DNA of 64,000 bases from Alphaproteobacteria bacterium (GTDB lineage: Bacteria; Pseudomonadota; Alphaproteobacteria; Ferrovibrionales; Ferrovibrionaceae): assembly GCA_947473805.1 (NCBI GenBank), contig CANJGB010000012.1:1-64000 (forward strand), written 5' to 3'. The notes under the pieces are model-generated. The model made no database searches and had not been told where the DNA came from. It saw only the letters and a list, made by a program, of their open reading frames with translations. Shown here one piece after another: positions 26,186 through 36,110 of the stretch. Position 1 is the first letter of the stretch, and each line of letters starts with the position of its first letter. The position numbers were made by a program, and so were the translations under genes.

Positions 26186-27916
26186 ATGGATGGAAACGCC
26201 ATGACGTTTGTTGAAAAGGACATCTTCGTTACCCAGGCCATTTGCCAGGTGCTTGAACAGGCCGGCGTTGACCTGGTCCTGGGCATGCCGGGCGGCGACA
26301 TCATGCGCGTGTTCGACGCGCTGTACGATTACCAGGACACCATTCGCACGCTGCTGGTGCGCGAGGAATCGCTCGCCGCCATCATGGCCGAGGTCTATGG
26401 CCGTACGACAGGCCGTCCCGCCGTCGTCATGGCGCAGGGCGCCTGGGTGCTGGCCAATGCCGGCATGGGTACGCTCGAGGCGCTGACCGGCGGCTCGCCC
26501 ATGGTCATCCTGACCGACCTCAGCGACAAGATCCCCTATTCGCACCACAGCCCGACCCAGACCGGCACCGGCCATTACGGCAATTGGGATGCGCTGCAGA
26601 CCTTCCGCGGCTTCATGAAGGAAGTCATGGTCGCCTACGATCCGGCGCAGGCCGTGCAGATGACGCAGCTCGCCATCAAGCACGCCGTGTCTGGCTGTCC
26701 CGGCCCGGTCGGCGTGGTCTATTTCGGCGGCGCGCTGAAGGGCAAGGTCGGCCCGTCGTCCAAGCTCAACCTGTACAAGACGTCCGGCTATCTGTTCAGC
26801 GACCAGCGCAGCGCCGATCCGATGGCGACCGCGCAGGCGGCGCAGGTCCTCGCCAATGCGAAAAAGCCGGTCATCATCTCCGGCGGCGGCGTGCGCGTCG
26901 GCCAGGCCTCGCGCGCGCTGACCGCTTTGGCCGAAACGCTGTCGGCCCCGGTTGTTACCACGTCGGGCGGCAAGGGCTCGTTCAACGAAAGCCATCCGCT
27001 GGCCGGCGGCGCGTTCAACGAATACGGTCTCGATGCGGCGGCCAAGCTGCTGGGTGAGTCAGACGTGGTTCTCGCCGTTGGGACGCGCCTGGCGCCCGGC
27101 GACACCATCCGTCAGCATCCCGGCCTGATCGATCCGAAGCGCCAGACGCTGATCCAGATCGACATCGAGCCCCGCCACGTCGGCTGGAGCTTCCCGGTCG
27201 AGCACGGCCTGATCGGCGACGCGGTCTCCGTGCTGCGCGACCTCGGCGAACGCCTCGCCGGCCACAAGCCGCCGGCCGGTGTCGACGGCGTGGCCCGCGT
27301 CAAGGCAGCGGCGGAGTCCGAGGGCTTCTTCGACGTTAAGGAATCCGTATCCGACGAAATGCCGATCCTGCCGCAGCGCCTGATCCGCGATCTGCGCCAG
27401 GCGCTGCCCGACGACGCCATCGTCGCCTGCGATGCCGGCGAAAACCGCATCTTCATGCTGCATCACTACCGCACCAAGGCGGTCGGCGGCTTCGTGCAGC
27501 CCAGTTCGACCGGCGGCATGGGCTATGCCATTCCCTCGGCTTTGGGCCTCAAACTGGCTTTCCCCGACCGCGCCGCCGTGGCGATTTGTGGCGATGGCGG
27601 TTTCGCCATGACGATGAACGGCCTAATGTCGTCGCTGGAACTCAACCTGCCCATCGTCGTGCTGGTGCTGAACAACGGCATGCTGGGCTGGGTGCAGCAC
27701 GTGCAGGGCAACCGCCAGATCGCCAGTTCCCTCGGCGACTACAACTACGCCGCGATCGCCAAGGCGATGGGCTGCGAGGCGGTGACACTGGAAAAGCCCG
27801 CCGACATCGTGCCGACGATCAAGAAGGCCGTGGCATCCGGCAAGACGACAGTGATCGACGTCATCATCTCGCGCACGGAATCGTGGGAAAAGGTCCGCTG
27901 CAAGCTGGGGCTCTGA
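26186..27916 (+). CDS. Thiamine pyrophosphate-dependent enzyme (acetolactate-synthase/benzoylformate-decarboxylase-like)
   Basis: A 576-residue three-domain TPP enzyme. The N-terminal Pyr domain carries the cofactor-activating Glu in LLVREESLAAIMAEVYGR. The middle domain has KKPVIISGGGVRVG, and the C-terminal PP domain has the Mg/TPP motif GDGGFAMTMNGLMSS ending in LNNGML. Its reaction (decarboxylation, carboligation or oxalyl-CoA-type lyase) cannot be read directly. It follows the hydratase-like gene by 3 bases. The ATG at 26201, with GGAAA upstream, is a reasonable alternative start. Downstream is a hairpin repeat. Confidence 0.88.
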   Translation: MDGNAMTFVEKDIFVTQAICQVLEQAGVDLVLGMPGGDIMRVFDALYDYQDTIRTLLVREESLAAIMAEVYGRTTGRPAVVMAQGAWVLANAGMGTLEALTGGSPMVILTDLSDKIPYSHHSPTQTGTGHYGNWDALQTFRGFMKEVMVAYDPAQAVQMTQLAIKHAVSGCPGPVGVVYFGGALKGKVGPSSKLNLYKTSGYLFSDQRSADPMATAQAAQVLANAKKPVIISGGGVRVGQASRALTALAETLSAPVVTTSGGKGSFNESHPLAGGAFNEYGLDAAAKLLGESDVVLAVGTRLAPGDTIRQHPGLIDPKRQTLIQIDIEPRHVGWSFPVEHGLIGDAVSVLRDLGERLAGHKPPAGVDGVARVKAAAESEGFFDVKESVSDEMPILPQRLIRDLRQALPDDAIVACDAGENRIFMLHHYRTKAVGGFVQPSSTGGMGYAIPSALGLKLAFPDRAAVAICGDGGFAMTMNGLMSSLELNLPIVVLVLNNGMLGWVQHVQGNRQIASSLGDYNYAAIAKAMGCEAVTLEKPADIVPTIKKAVASGKTTVIDVIISRTESWEKVRCKLGL

Positions 27917-27920
27917 GGGT

Positions 27921-28014
27921 CCGCCGCACGCTTCGACAAGCTCAGCATGAGGCTATCTGGGAATTTGAGTAACCCTCATCCTGAGCCCGTCGAAGGGTCA
28001 GGGTGGTGCGGCGG
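27921..28014. repeat. Paired inverted intergenic repeat, copy 1
   Basis: Two units of about 29 bases in opposite orientation: CACGCTTCGACAAGCTCAG…TGAGG (27926-27952) and CCTCATCCTGAGCCC…CGAAGGGT (27974-27999). Outer arms CCGCCGCA and TGCGGCGG also pair, giving a large cruciform-like hairpin between two convergent genes. Confidence 0.85.
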
Positions 28015-28022
28015 CCTGTCCG

Positions 28023-29423
28023 CTACGGCGTTGCCGTCGTGCCGTCCCAGCCGCCGCCGAGCGCCTCGAACAGCGTGACCAGCGCGTTGTAGCGGGCGAG
28101 GTCGGCCTGGACCAGGCCGTCATTGGCCTGGAACACGGTCCGTTGTGCATCCAGCAGCGTGACGAAATCGACCGAGCCCGCGCGCAGCTGCACTTCTACA
28201 ATGCGATAGGCCTCGCGCGCCTGGTCATAGGCTTCGCGCGCATAGCCGTACTGGCTGGTCGAGGTGGTGGTCGAACTCAGCGCGTTCTCGGTGTCGCGGA
28301 ACGCGGCCAGGATCGCGCTGCGATAGGTCAGCTCCAGTTCCTGGTAGCGCGCTGCCGACAGGTCTTCCTGCGCCTGCAACCGGCCGCCCTCAAAGATCGG
28401 CGCGGCCAGCGAGGCGCCAAAACCCACGAACAACCCGCCCGGGCCGAACAGGCCGCTCAACGCGGCACTTTGCCCGCCGCCTTGCAGCGACAGGTCGATG
28501 CTGGGGAAGCGCGCGGCCCGCGCCGCCGCGACATCGAACTTGCCCGCGCGCAGGCCCGCCTCGGCGCTGCGCAGGTCAGGGCGGCGCAGCAGCAGTTCCG
28601 ACGGCAGGCCGGCGGCCACCTGCGGCAATTGCAGATCGCCCAGACTGTTGCCCTGCACCATGAAGCCTTCCGGGTTGCGGCCCAGCAGCACCGCCAGCGC
28701 GTTGATCGTCTCGGTCTCGGCCTGTTGCAACGCGACGACGGCGGCGCGCTGGCTGGCCACGGTGCTGCGCTGCTGCGCAACTTCCAGGTCCGAACCCGCG
28801 CCAAGGCTCAGCCGCGCCTGCACCACCGACAGAACCTCCTCCGCGATCCGCAGCGTGTCTTCCGCCAGGCGGATGCGGTCGCGCAGCGACAGGACCAGGA
28901 AGTACGTGCTGGCCACGTCGCTGTGCAGGGTGATCGCCACCGTCTCGCGGTCGAACTGGCTGGACTGCAGCCGCGCTGCCGAGGCTTCCGCGTTCGACTT
29001 GTTGCCGCCGAACAGATCCAGCTGGTACGACGCGTTCAGCGATGCCTGGTATGTGTTCGACACCGCGCGGCTGGTCGCGCCTGTTGTACTGGTGCGGCCG
29101 GTGAAGTTGCGATTGGCGCCGGCGCCGGCGCTGATACTGGGCAGCAGGGCGGCGCCCGCCACGCGCACCTGCGCCTCGGCCTGGCGGATGCGCGACAGGG
29201 CAGCCGCCAGGTCGTAATTGCCGGTCGTCGCCGCCGCGACAAACGAATCCAGCTCGGCACTGCCAAAGCCTTCCCACCACGTGCGGTCGGGCCAGACGTT
29301 GGCGCCGTCGGTCTGCTGCACCCAGGCGGGCGGCGTTACGATCTCCGGCTTCTCGAAGAACGGTCCGAGGCTGCACGACGACAGGAAGGTCGCGGCAGCG
29401 AGGGCGGCGAGGGCGCGCTTCAT
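28023..29423 (-). CDS. RND/MacB-type efflux outer-membrane lipoprotein (NodT family)
   Basis: A 466-residue TolC-like outer-membrane factor. The signal ends in a lipobox (FLSSCSLG), so the mature Cys is lipidated. Two structural repeats of long helices are seen (AALSRIRQAEAQVRVAGAAL; LRSAEAGLRAGKFDVAAARA), with YQLDLFGG and FLLLRRPDL-like LLRRPDLRSAE typical of NodT proteins. It forms the exit duct for the MacA/MacB pair encoded just upstream (11-base gap). Confidence 0.92.
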   Translation of the reverse strand: MKRALAALAAATFLSSCSLGPFFEKPEIVTPPAWVQQTDGANVWPDRTWWEGFGSAELDSFVAAATTGNYDLAAALSRIRQAEAQVRVAGAALLPSISAGAGANRNFTGRTSTTGATSRAVSNTYQASLNASYQLDLFGGNKSNAEASAARLQSSQFDRETVAITLHSDVASTYFLVLSLRDRIRLAEDTLRIAEEVLSVVQARLSLGAGSDLEVAQQRSTVASQRAAVVALQQAETETINALAVLLGRNPEGFMVQGNSLGDLQLPQVAAGLPSELLLRRPDLRSAEAGLRAGKFDVAAARAARFPSIDLSLQGGGQSAALSGLFGPGGLFVGFGASLAAPIFEGGRLQAQEDLSAARYQELELTYRSAILAAFRDTENALSSTTTSTSQYGYAREAYDQAREAYRIVEVQLRAGSVDFVTLLDAQRTVFQANDGLVQADLARYNALVTLFEALGGGWDGTTATP

Positions 29424-29434
29424 TGGGCTATCGA

Positions 29435-31443
<2,009 letters not shown>

Positions 31444-31447
<4 letters not shown>

Positions 31448-32604
31448 AGGCGCGGCGCTCCGCCGCCCAGCCCGCCCGGCGGACGATTGCCACCCGCGCC
31501 CGGCGTGCGCGCGCCATCGAGTACGATTTCGTCTCCGACCTTCAGGCCGGTGCGGATTTCGGCGGTGACGCGGTTGTTGGCGCCGATCTCGATGGGGCGG
31601 TCGACCGGCGTTCCGTTCTCCATCACCCGCACGGTGTAGCGGCCGCCGCGGCCGGGCATCGGCCGCATGACCGACATCGGCGCAATCGGCACGTTCTCGG
31701 CGTGCGAGACGACGAAGAATACCTGTGCGCTCATCTGCGGCAGCAGGTCCAGGTCCGGATTGTCCACGTCGAACAGCGCACTGTAGAGCACGACGTTGTT
31801 GACCACTTCCGGCGTCGGCAAAATCTGGCGCAGCGCGCCGGTGCGCCGGCGGTCCGGCTGGCCCAGCGTCGTGAAATAGGCCTGCATGCCAATCTTCAGC
31901 TTCGACACGTCGGCTTCCGACACCTGCGTCTTCACCGTCATGGTGGCAAGATCGGCGATGCGCAGCACCAGCGGCGCCGACTGGTTGGCGTTCAGGGTCT
32001 GGCCCTGGCGGGCGATCACATCCACCACCGTGCCGTCCATCGGCGCATAGATGGTGGTGTAACCCAGGTTCGCCTGGTCGGCCTTCAGGGTGGATTCGAC
32101 CTGCTTGGTCTGCGCTTCCAGCGCGGCGATCTGGGCGGCAATGGTCTTGGTCGCGGCCTCGGCGGTGTCATAGGCCTCGCGGCTGGTTGCGCGTTCCTTC
32201 AGCAGACCCTTCTGCCGTTCGAACTGGCTGGCCGACAGAACCTGGGTCGCCTTGCGCTCGGCGATCTGCGCGCGCAGCGATTGCAGCTGTGCCTCGTCGG
32301 CGCCGACGCGGGCCTCGTACACTGTGGGGTCGATCTGGGCCAGCAACTGGCCCTGCTTGACCTTGTCGCCGAAATTGACCGCGATCTTCTTCAACTGGCC
32401 CGACACCTGGGTGCCGACGTCCACGTAGTTCAGCGGCTGCAGCGTGCCGACCGCCGGGACGGTGTCCTCGACCGAGCCATTCACCACCGTATAGGTGCGG
32501 ACCTGCGGCTGGGCCGCGGCGCGTCCCGACCAATACCACCAGCCGCCACCAGCGGCGGCAGCGACGACGGCGACCAGCGCCAAGATGACCGGAAATTTCT
32601 TCAT
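31444..32604 (-). CDS. macA: Periplasmic adaptor protein, MacA-like (HlyD/RND family)
   Basis: A 386-residue membrane-fusion protein. A single N-terminal anchor ([22 protein letters not shown]) is followed by split lipoyl half-motifs ([36 protein letters not shown]), a coiled-coil hairpin (about 105-185, [16 protein letters not shown]) and beta-barrel/MP domains. The C-terminus is Gly/Pro-rich. The start MKKFPV is chosen because AAGGA lies at proper distance; earlier in-frame codons encode an unrelated basic leader. It is the first gene of the three-gene export operon and joins MacB to the outer-membrane factor. Confidence 0.92.
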
Positions 32605-32805
32605 CATGTCCTTCGGCAGCTTACACGCGTGGCGGCGCGGCTTCCTGCGCTCGTAGCGGCTGCGCGACTGCTCCTGATAACCCCCCCACGGGATTGATAA
32701 GTTCACGGCCTAAGCCCCGGGCAGGTCACAGGAAAAAATGCACAGACCGGATGCCACGGGTGGATGATCACGGTATAAGCGAAATAACCGACAACGGGGA
32801 GCGGC

Positions 32806-33594
32806 ATGGCGGCGGCAGGCAGGACACGGGCGACGGGCGGCGCGACGACCGGCGAAAACGGACCGGTGAAGAAGAGCAAGACCGCGATCCTGCTGGCGCG
32901 CGACATCGTGCGCGCCATCTACGAGAACAAGCTGAAGCCCGGCGACCGCTACTTCTCCGAGGAGGAGGCGTTGCGCCGCCACGGCGTTGCCCGCAACACG
33001 CTGCGCGAGGCGCTGCGCTATCTCGAATTCCAGGGCGCGCTGGAAATCCGCCCGGGTCCCGGCGGTGGTGCCGTCGTGGCGCAGCCGGACTGGACGCACC
33101 TGGCCTCCACCCTGGCCCTGCTGCTGCAATTCGCCAATGCGCCTTTGCGTTCGGTGTTCGAGGCGCGGGTGGCCATCGATCCCGGCATGGCCGAACTGGC
33201 CGCCCGCAATGCCGGCGCCGACGATCTTGCCCGCCTCGACGACGCGCTGGCGCAGGTCGAGGCGAACCTCGGCGACTACCGCAAGTTCCACCAGGCCTAT
33301 ATGCGCTTCTGGGACCATCTCGCCGCCAGCACCGGCAACGCGATCTTGGCCCTGCTGACGCCGTCGATGCGGCGCATCATCCACAGCGCCGTGTTCGTGC
33401 CGACCGAGCCGTCGCGCGCCGACCTCTTGGTCCGCCTGCGCCGCATCCGCGACGCCGTCGCCCGCCACGACGAACCCGGTGCGCGCCTCGCCACCAGCGA
33501 GTTTGATTCCGACCTGCTTGCCCGCCTGACCAAGGCCTATCCCCGCCAGCTCGAAGGCGTGGTCGCCTGGTCGGACGTCGACCTGAATCCGTAA
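32806..33594 (+). CDS. GntR family regulator, FCD (FadR) subfamily
   Basis: A 262-residue regulator. The N-terminal winged helix spans about residues 25-95 (LKPGDRYFSEEEALRRHG, VARNTLREALRYLEFQGAL, then the wing IRPGPGGGAVV). The C-terminal all-helical FCD domain has the metal-ligand pattern (RVAIDPGMAELAA, FHQAYMRFWDHLAA). A Gly/Thr-rich leader precedes the HTH. FCD regulators sense organic acids, acyl-CoAs or amino acids. Candidate targets are the flanking macAB and UGSC units; no operator is obvious. The 201 bases to macA hold no other gene; TATAAG at 32774 is a weak -10 candidate. Confidence 0.9.
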   Translation: MAAAGRTRATGGATTGENGPVKKSKTAILLARDIVRAIYENKLKPGDRYFSEEEALRRHGVARNTLREALRYLEFQGALEIRPGPGGGAVVAQPDWTHLASTLALLLQFANAPLRSVFEARVAIDPGMAELAARNAGADDLARLDDALAQVEANLGDYRKFHQAYMRFWDHLAASTGNAILALLTPSMRRIIHSAVFVPTEPSRADLLVRLRRIRDAVARHDEPGARLATSEFDSDLLARLTKAYPRQLEGVVAWSDVDLNP

Positions 33595-33604
33595 GGTTTC
33601 GGCT

Positions 33605-33690
33605 CGCCTCACGCTTCGACAAGCTCGGCATGAGGCAATCGGGAAATCGAAAACGTCCCGTTCGCCTCATCCTGAGCCCGTCTAAGGGCG
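33605..33690. repeat. Paired inverted intergenic repeat, copy 2
   Basis: Unit one, CCTCACGCTTCGACAAGCTC…TGAGG (33607-33635), and the inverted unit CCTCATCCTGAGCCCG (from 33665), whose right end is decayed. It lies in a tandem gap, directly downstream of the GntR gene. Confidence 0.8.
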
Positions 33691-33733
33691 CGGCGCCTCC
33701 TGGGCGTCGCCGCGCCATGACCGCTTTTGACCC

Positions 33734-33772
33734 TTGACCGCCAATCACTGATACTTGTATAACTAATTATCA
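33734..33772 (+). promoter_or_regulatory. Putative promoter with AT-rich dyad (operator) for the NifU-like/UGSC operon
   Basis: TTGACC (33734-33739), 18 bases, then TATAAC (33758-33763) is the best sigma-70 promoter candidate seen in the window; a second TTGACC is at 33727. The -10 lies inside an imperfect dyad with ends TGATA (33749) and TATCA (to 33772), in a striking AT-rich island in GC-rich DNA. A GGCGGG/CCCGCC hairpin follows in the leader near 33779-33797. Confidence 0.55.
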
Positions 33773-33852
33773 GGGTCTGGCGGGTCACGCCCCGCCATGG
33801 CAATTTTACGCCCGAATTTGGCGCCCCAGCGGCCCCACCAAGGGAGTGGAAA

Positions 33853-34092
33853 ATGTCCGTAGCCGAGAATCTCGTGCAGCAGTTCCAGCGGATGGTGAAT
33901 TTCGACGGCGGCAAGCTGACCTTGCTGGGCGTCGAGGGGAACCTCATCCGCATCGCCTACAAGTCGGGCACCGATCCGACCTGCGAAGACGGTGTCTGCG
34001 TCCTGCCGCATCTCGAACTGCAGGCGCTGATGAGCGAGACGCTCGCCCGCCGCGATCCCAATCTTCAGGTCCGCGTCGAACCCGTGAACTGA
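33853..34092 (+). CDS. Small NifU C-terminal-like protein with CX4C motif
   Basis: A 79-residue protein whose pattern follows the NifU C-terminal scaffold domain: FDGGKLTLLGVEGNLIRIAY, then a Cys pair, then LELQALMSETLARRDPNLQVRVEPV. The usual CxxC Fe-S pair is replaced by CEDGVC (CX4C, about residues 44-49). Whether it carries an Fe-S cluster is open. GGGAG before the ATG supports the start. It is the first gene after a strong promoter-like element and is followed 42 bases later by the UGSC-family gene, suggesting joint work on thiol or Fe-S chemistry (inference). Confidence 0.7.
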   Translation: MSVAENLVQQFQRMVNFDGGKLTLLGVEGNLIRIAYKSGTDPTCEDGVCVLPHLELQALMSETLARRDPNLQVRVEPVN

Positions 34093-34134
34093 GCCTCAAG
34101 GCTCACAAAAGAATTTTCCTTGGGAGGAAAAACA

Positions 34135-35871
34135 ATGGACAGGACACCGACCGATCTTGCCGTCCGGCTGACCATTATCAATCCGGTCGCCGAGCCAGAT
34201 TCCCATGCCAATGGCTCCGAGCGGTTCCCGCCGGCCAAGCGGCCGAAGAGCCTCGATAACAAGACCGTCGCCCTGTACTGGAACGGCAAGCAGAACGGCC
34301 CCGACGCCCTGGTCCGCACCAAGGAAAACCTGGCCAGGCAGTACAAGGGCATCAAGTTCATCGACATCATCGGCGAGAAGGGCGGTACCAACCGCTATCT
34401 CTCTGAAGAGCAGCTCGACATGCTGAAGGAAAAGGCCGACGCGGTGGTCTGCACCTCCGCCGATTGCGGCTCGTGCACCTCGTGGCTGATCCGCGACCTG
34501 TGCGAGCTCGAACGCCGCGGCGTTCCCGCCATCGGCTACACCGCCGCCATTTTCGATGACGACGCGCATTTCAGCTGCACCGTGTTCGGCGTGCCCGAGG
34601 CGGTGCCGGTGATCGTGCCGGAATGCTTCTCGAACAAGACCGCCGCCGAAATCCACAAGATGGTCGATGACGCCTGGGACAAGGTGATCGACGGCCTGAC
34701 CAAGGACCGCAAGGTCAAGGACGAGCTGCCCAGCTTCGAGGGCATGGTGCTGGAAAAGGCGCCGGAACTGCATTTCGAGGGCGCCGACCTGATGGACGCG
34801 TTCGAGGGCATGCAGCGCCAGTTCATCAAGAACTTCTGGTCCGACGGACTGCCGCTGATCCCGCCGACCAAGAAGAAGGTCGACGCGATGATCGCGGCAA
34901 GCGGCCATGACGGCGACCATGTTGTCGGCAAGTTCGCGCCCGGCATGGGCGTGGGCACGGTGCGCAAGATCGCCGCCAATGCGGTCATGGCCGGCTGCCG
35001 GCCCGACCACATGCCGATCATCATGGCGATGATGGAGTGCATTCTCGAGCCGTCGATCGGCCTGCGCACCTGGGCGATGTCCACCGGTCCGCAATTCCCC
35101 ATCGTCATGGTGTCGGGCGCCTATGCCGAGAAGATCGGCATGAACAACGGCATCTGCGCGCTGGGGCCGGGCTCGATTTCCGAGGTGAACATCGTCATCG
35201 GCCGCGCGCTGCGCCTGATCATGATGAATGTCGGCCTGTCCTATCCGGGCATCACCGACATGGACACCATCGGCACCCCGAACAAGTTCTCGTGCGTCGT
35301 CGCCGAAAACGAGAAGCGCAACCCGTGGGATTCATGGCGCGTGCAGCAGGGCTTCAAGCCCCACGACACCACCGTCACCGTCAACGTGCCCTACGGCATG
35401 ACCGAATTGTTCGACTTCCAGAACTCCGATCCGGAACTGCTGATCGAGGGCTGGGCCACGCTGTCCAGCAACGCGGTCGGCTCGCCCGCCCAGGCGGTCT
35501 GGCTGGTCAAGACCAACGCACCGCTGTCGGAAGGCTATCCGTTCCATGGCGCCTTCTCGAACCTGTTGCTGATGGCGCCGGACCATGCGTCGGTGTTCTC
35601 GAAGGCCGGCTGGTCGATCGACGACATCAAGCAGGCGATCCACCGCAAGACGCGCATCGAGTTCCGCAAGGCGATGATCAACAAGTCGTACGACGGCTTC
35701 AAGACCGCGCACCCGGAACTGCAGTGGCTGCTGGACCAGCCCGAGACGATGGTCTCGGTCAGCCCCAGCGCCGACTGCTACGAGTTCTTCGTGGTCGGCG
35801 CCTCGGCCGGCCGCAGCCAGTACTGCTTCGGCGGCACCAACTCGGTGACCAAGGCGGTCAAGCTGCCATAA
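34135..35871 (+). CDS. UGSC-family protein (cysteine form of a selenoprotein family) with conserved C-terminal domain
   Basis: A 578-residue two-domain cytoplasmic protein with no signal peptide. The N-domain (about 1-190) is UGSC-like: a Rossmann-type core and the redox motif CTSADCGSCTSW, with Cys111 where relatives may carry selenocysteine (codon TGC here, not TGA). The C-domain (about 225-578) has DGLPLIPPTKKKVDAM, VRKIAANAVMAGCRPDH and GPGSISEVNIVIGRALRL, a conserved block of unknown function. I recall the UGSC motif from selenoproteome surveys; the reaction is unknown. ATG at 34135 follows GGGAGG. A clear terminator ends the unit. Confidence 0.75.
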   Translation: MDRTPTDLAVRLTIINPVAEPDSHANGSERFPPAKRPKSLDNKTVALYWNGKQNGPDALVRTKENLARQYKGIKFIDIIGEKGGTNRYLSEEQLDMLKEKADAVVCTSADCGSCTSWLIRDLCELERRGVPAIGYTAAIFDDDAHFSCTVFGVPEAVPVIVPECFSNKTAAEIHKMVDDAWDKVIDGLTKDRKVKDELPSFEGMVLEKAPELHFEGADLMDAFEGMQRQFIKNFWSDGLPLIPPTKKKVDAMIAASGHDGDHVVGKFAPGMGVGTVRKIAANAVMAGCRPDHMPIIMAMMECILEPSIGLRTWAMSTGPQFPIVMVSGAYAEKIGMNNGICALGPGSISEVNIVIGRALRLIMMNVGLSYPGITDMDTIGTPNKFSCVVAENEKRNPWDSWRVQQGFKPHDTTVTVNVPYGMTELFDFQNSDPELLIEGWATLSSNAVGSPAQAVWLVKTNAPLSEGYPFHGAFSNLLLMAPDHASVFSKAGWSIDDIKQAIHRKTRIEFRKAMINKSYDGFKTAHPELQWLLDQPETMVSVSPSADCYEFFVVGASAGRSQYCFGGTNSVTKAVKLP

Positions 35872-35900
35872 CCGCATTCCGGCTTGCCGGTTTCGGAAAA

Positions 35901-35927
35901 GCCCCTGCGCAAGCAGGGGCCTTTTTC
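35901..35927 (+). terminator. Rho-independent terminator
   Basis: GCCCCTGC, loop GCAA, GCAGGGGC, then CTTTTT: a textbook terminator 30 bases past the UGSC gene. It separates that operon from the binding-protein genes. The rest of 35928-36110 holds no gene or clear promoter. Confidence 0.92.
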
Positions 35928-36110
35928 GTGCGACTGATGCCGAAATCAGATTGGTCGGCCCTCAAAAAGGCATTCGACGGCCTTCCCGTCCGGGGGGACA
36001 CTTGCCGCAAGCGTCTGCCAGGGCGCGCGGGAGGAGCTTCGATCGGCCGGCGTACGCTCGGCCCGTCTTCCATTCCGCTTCCCGGCCGGCGCCAACCACG
36101 GAGGAAAGCC

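Noticed and set aside
34441-34480. Selenocysteine insertion at the UGSC motif
   Set aside because: The codon is TGC, so ordinary Cys; no recoding element is required.
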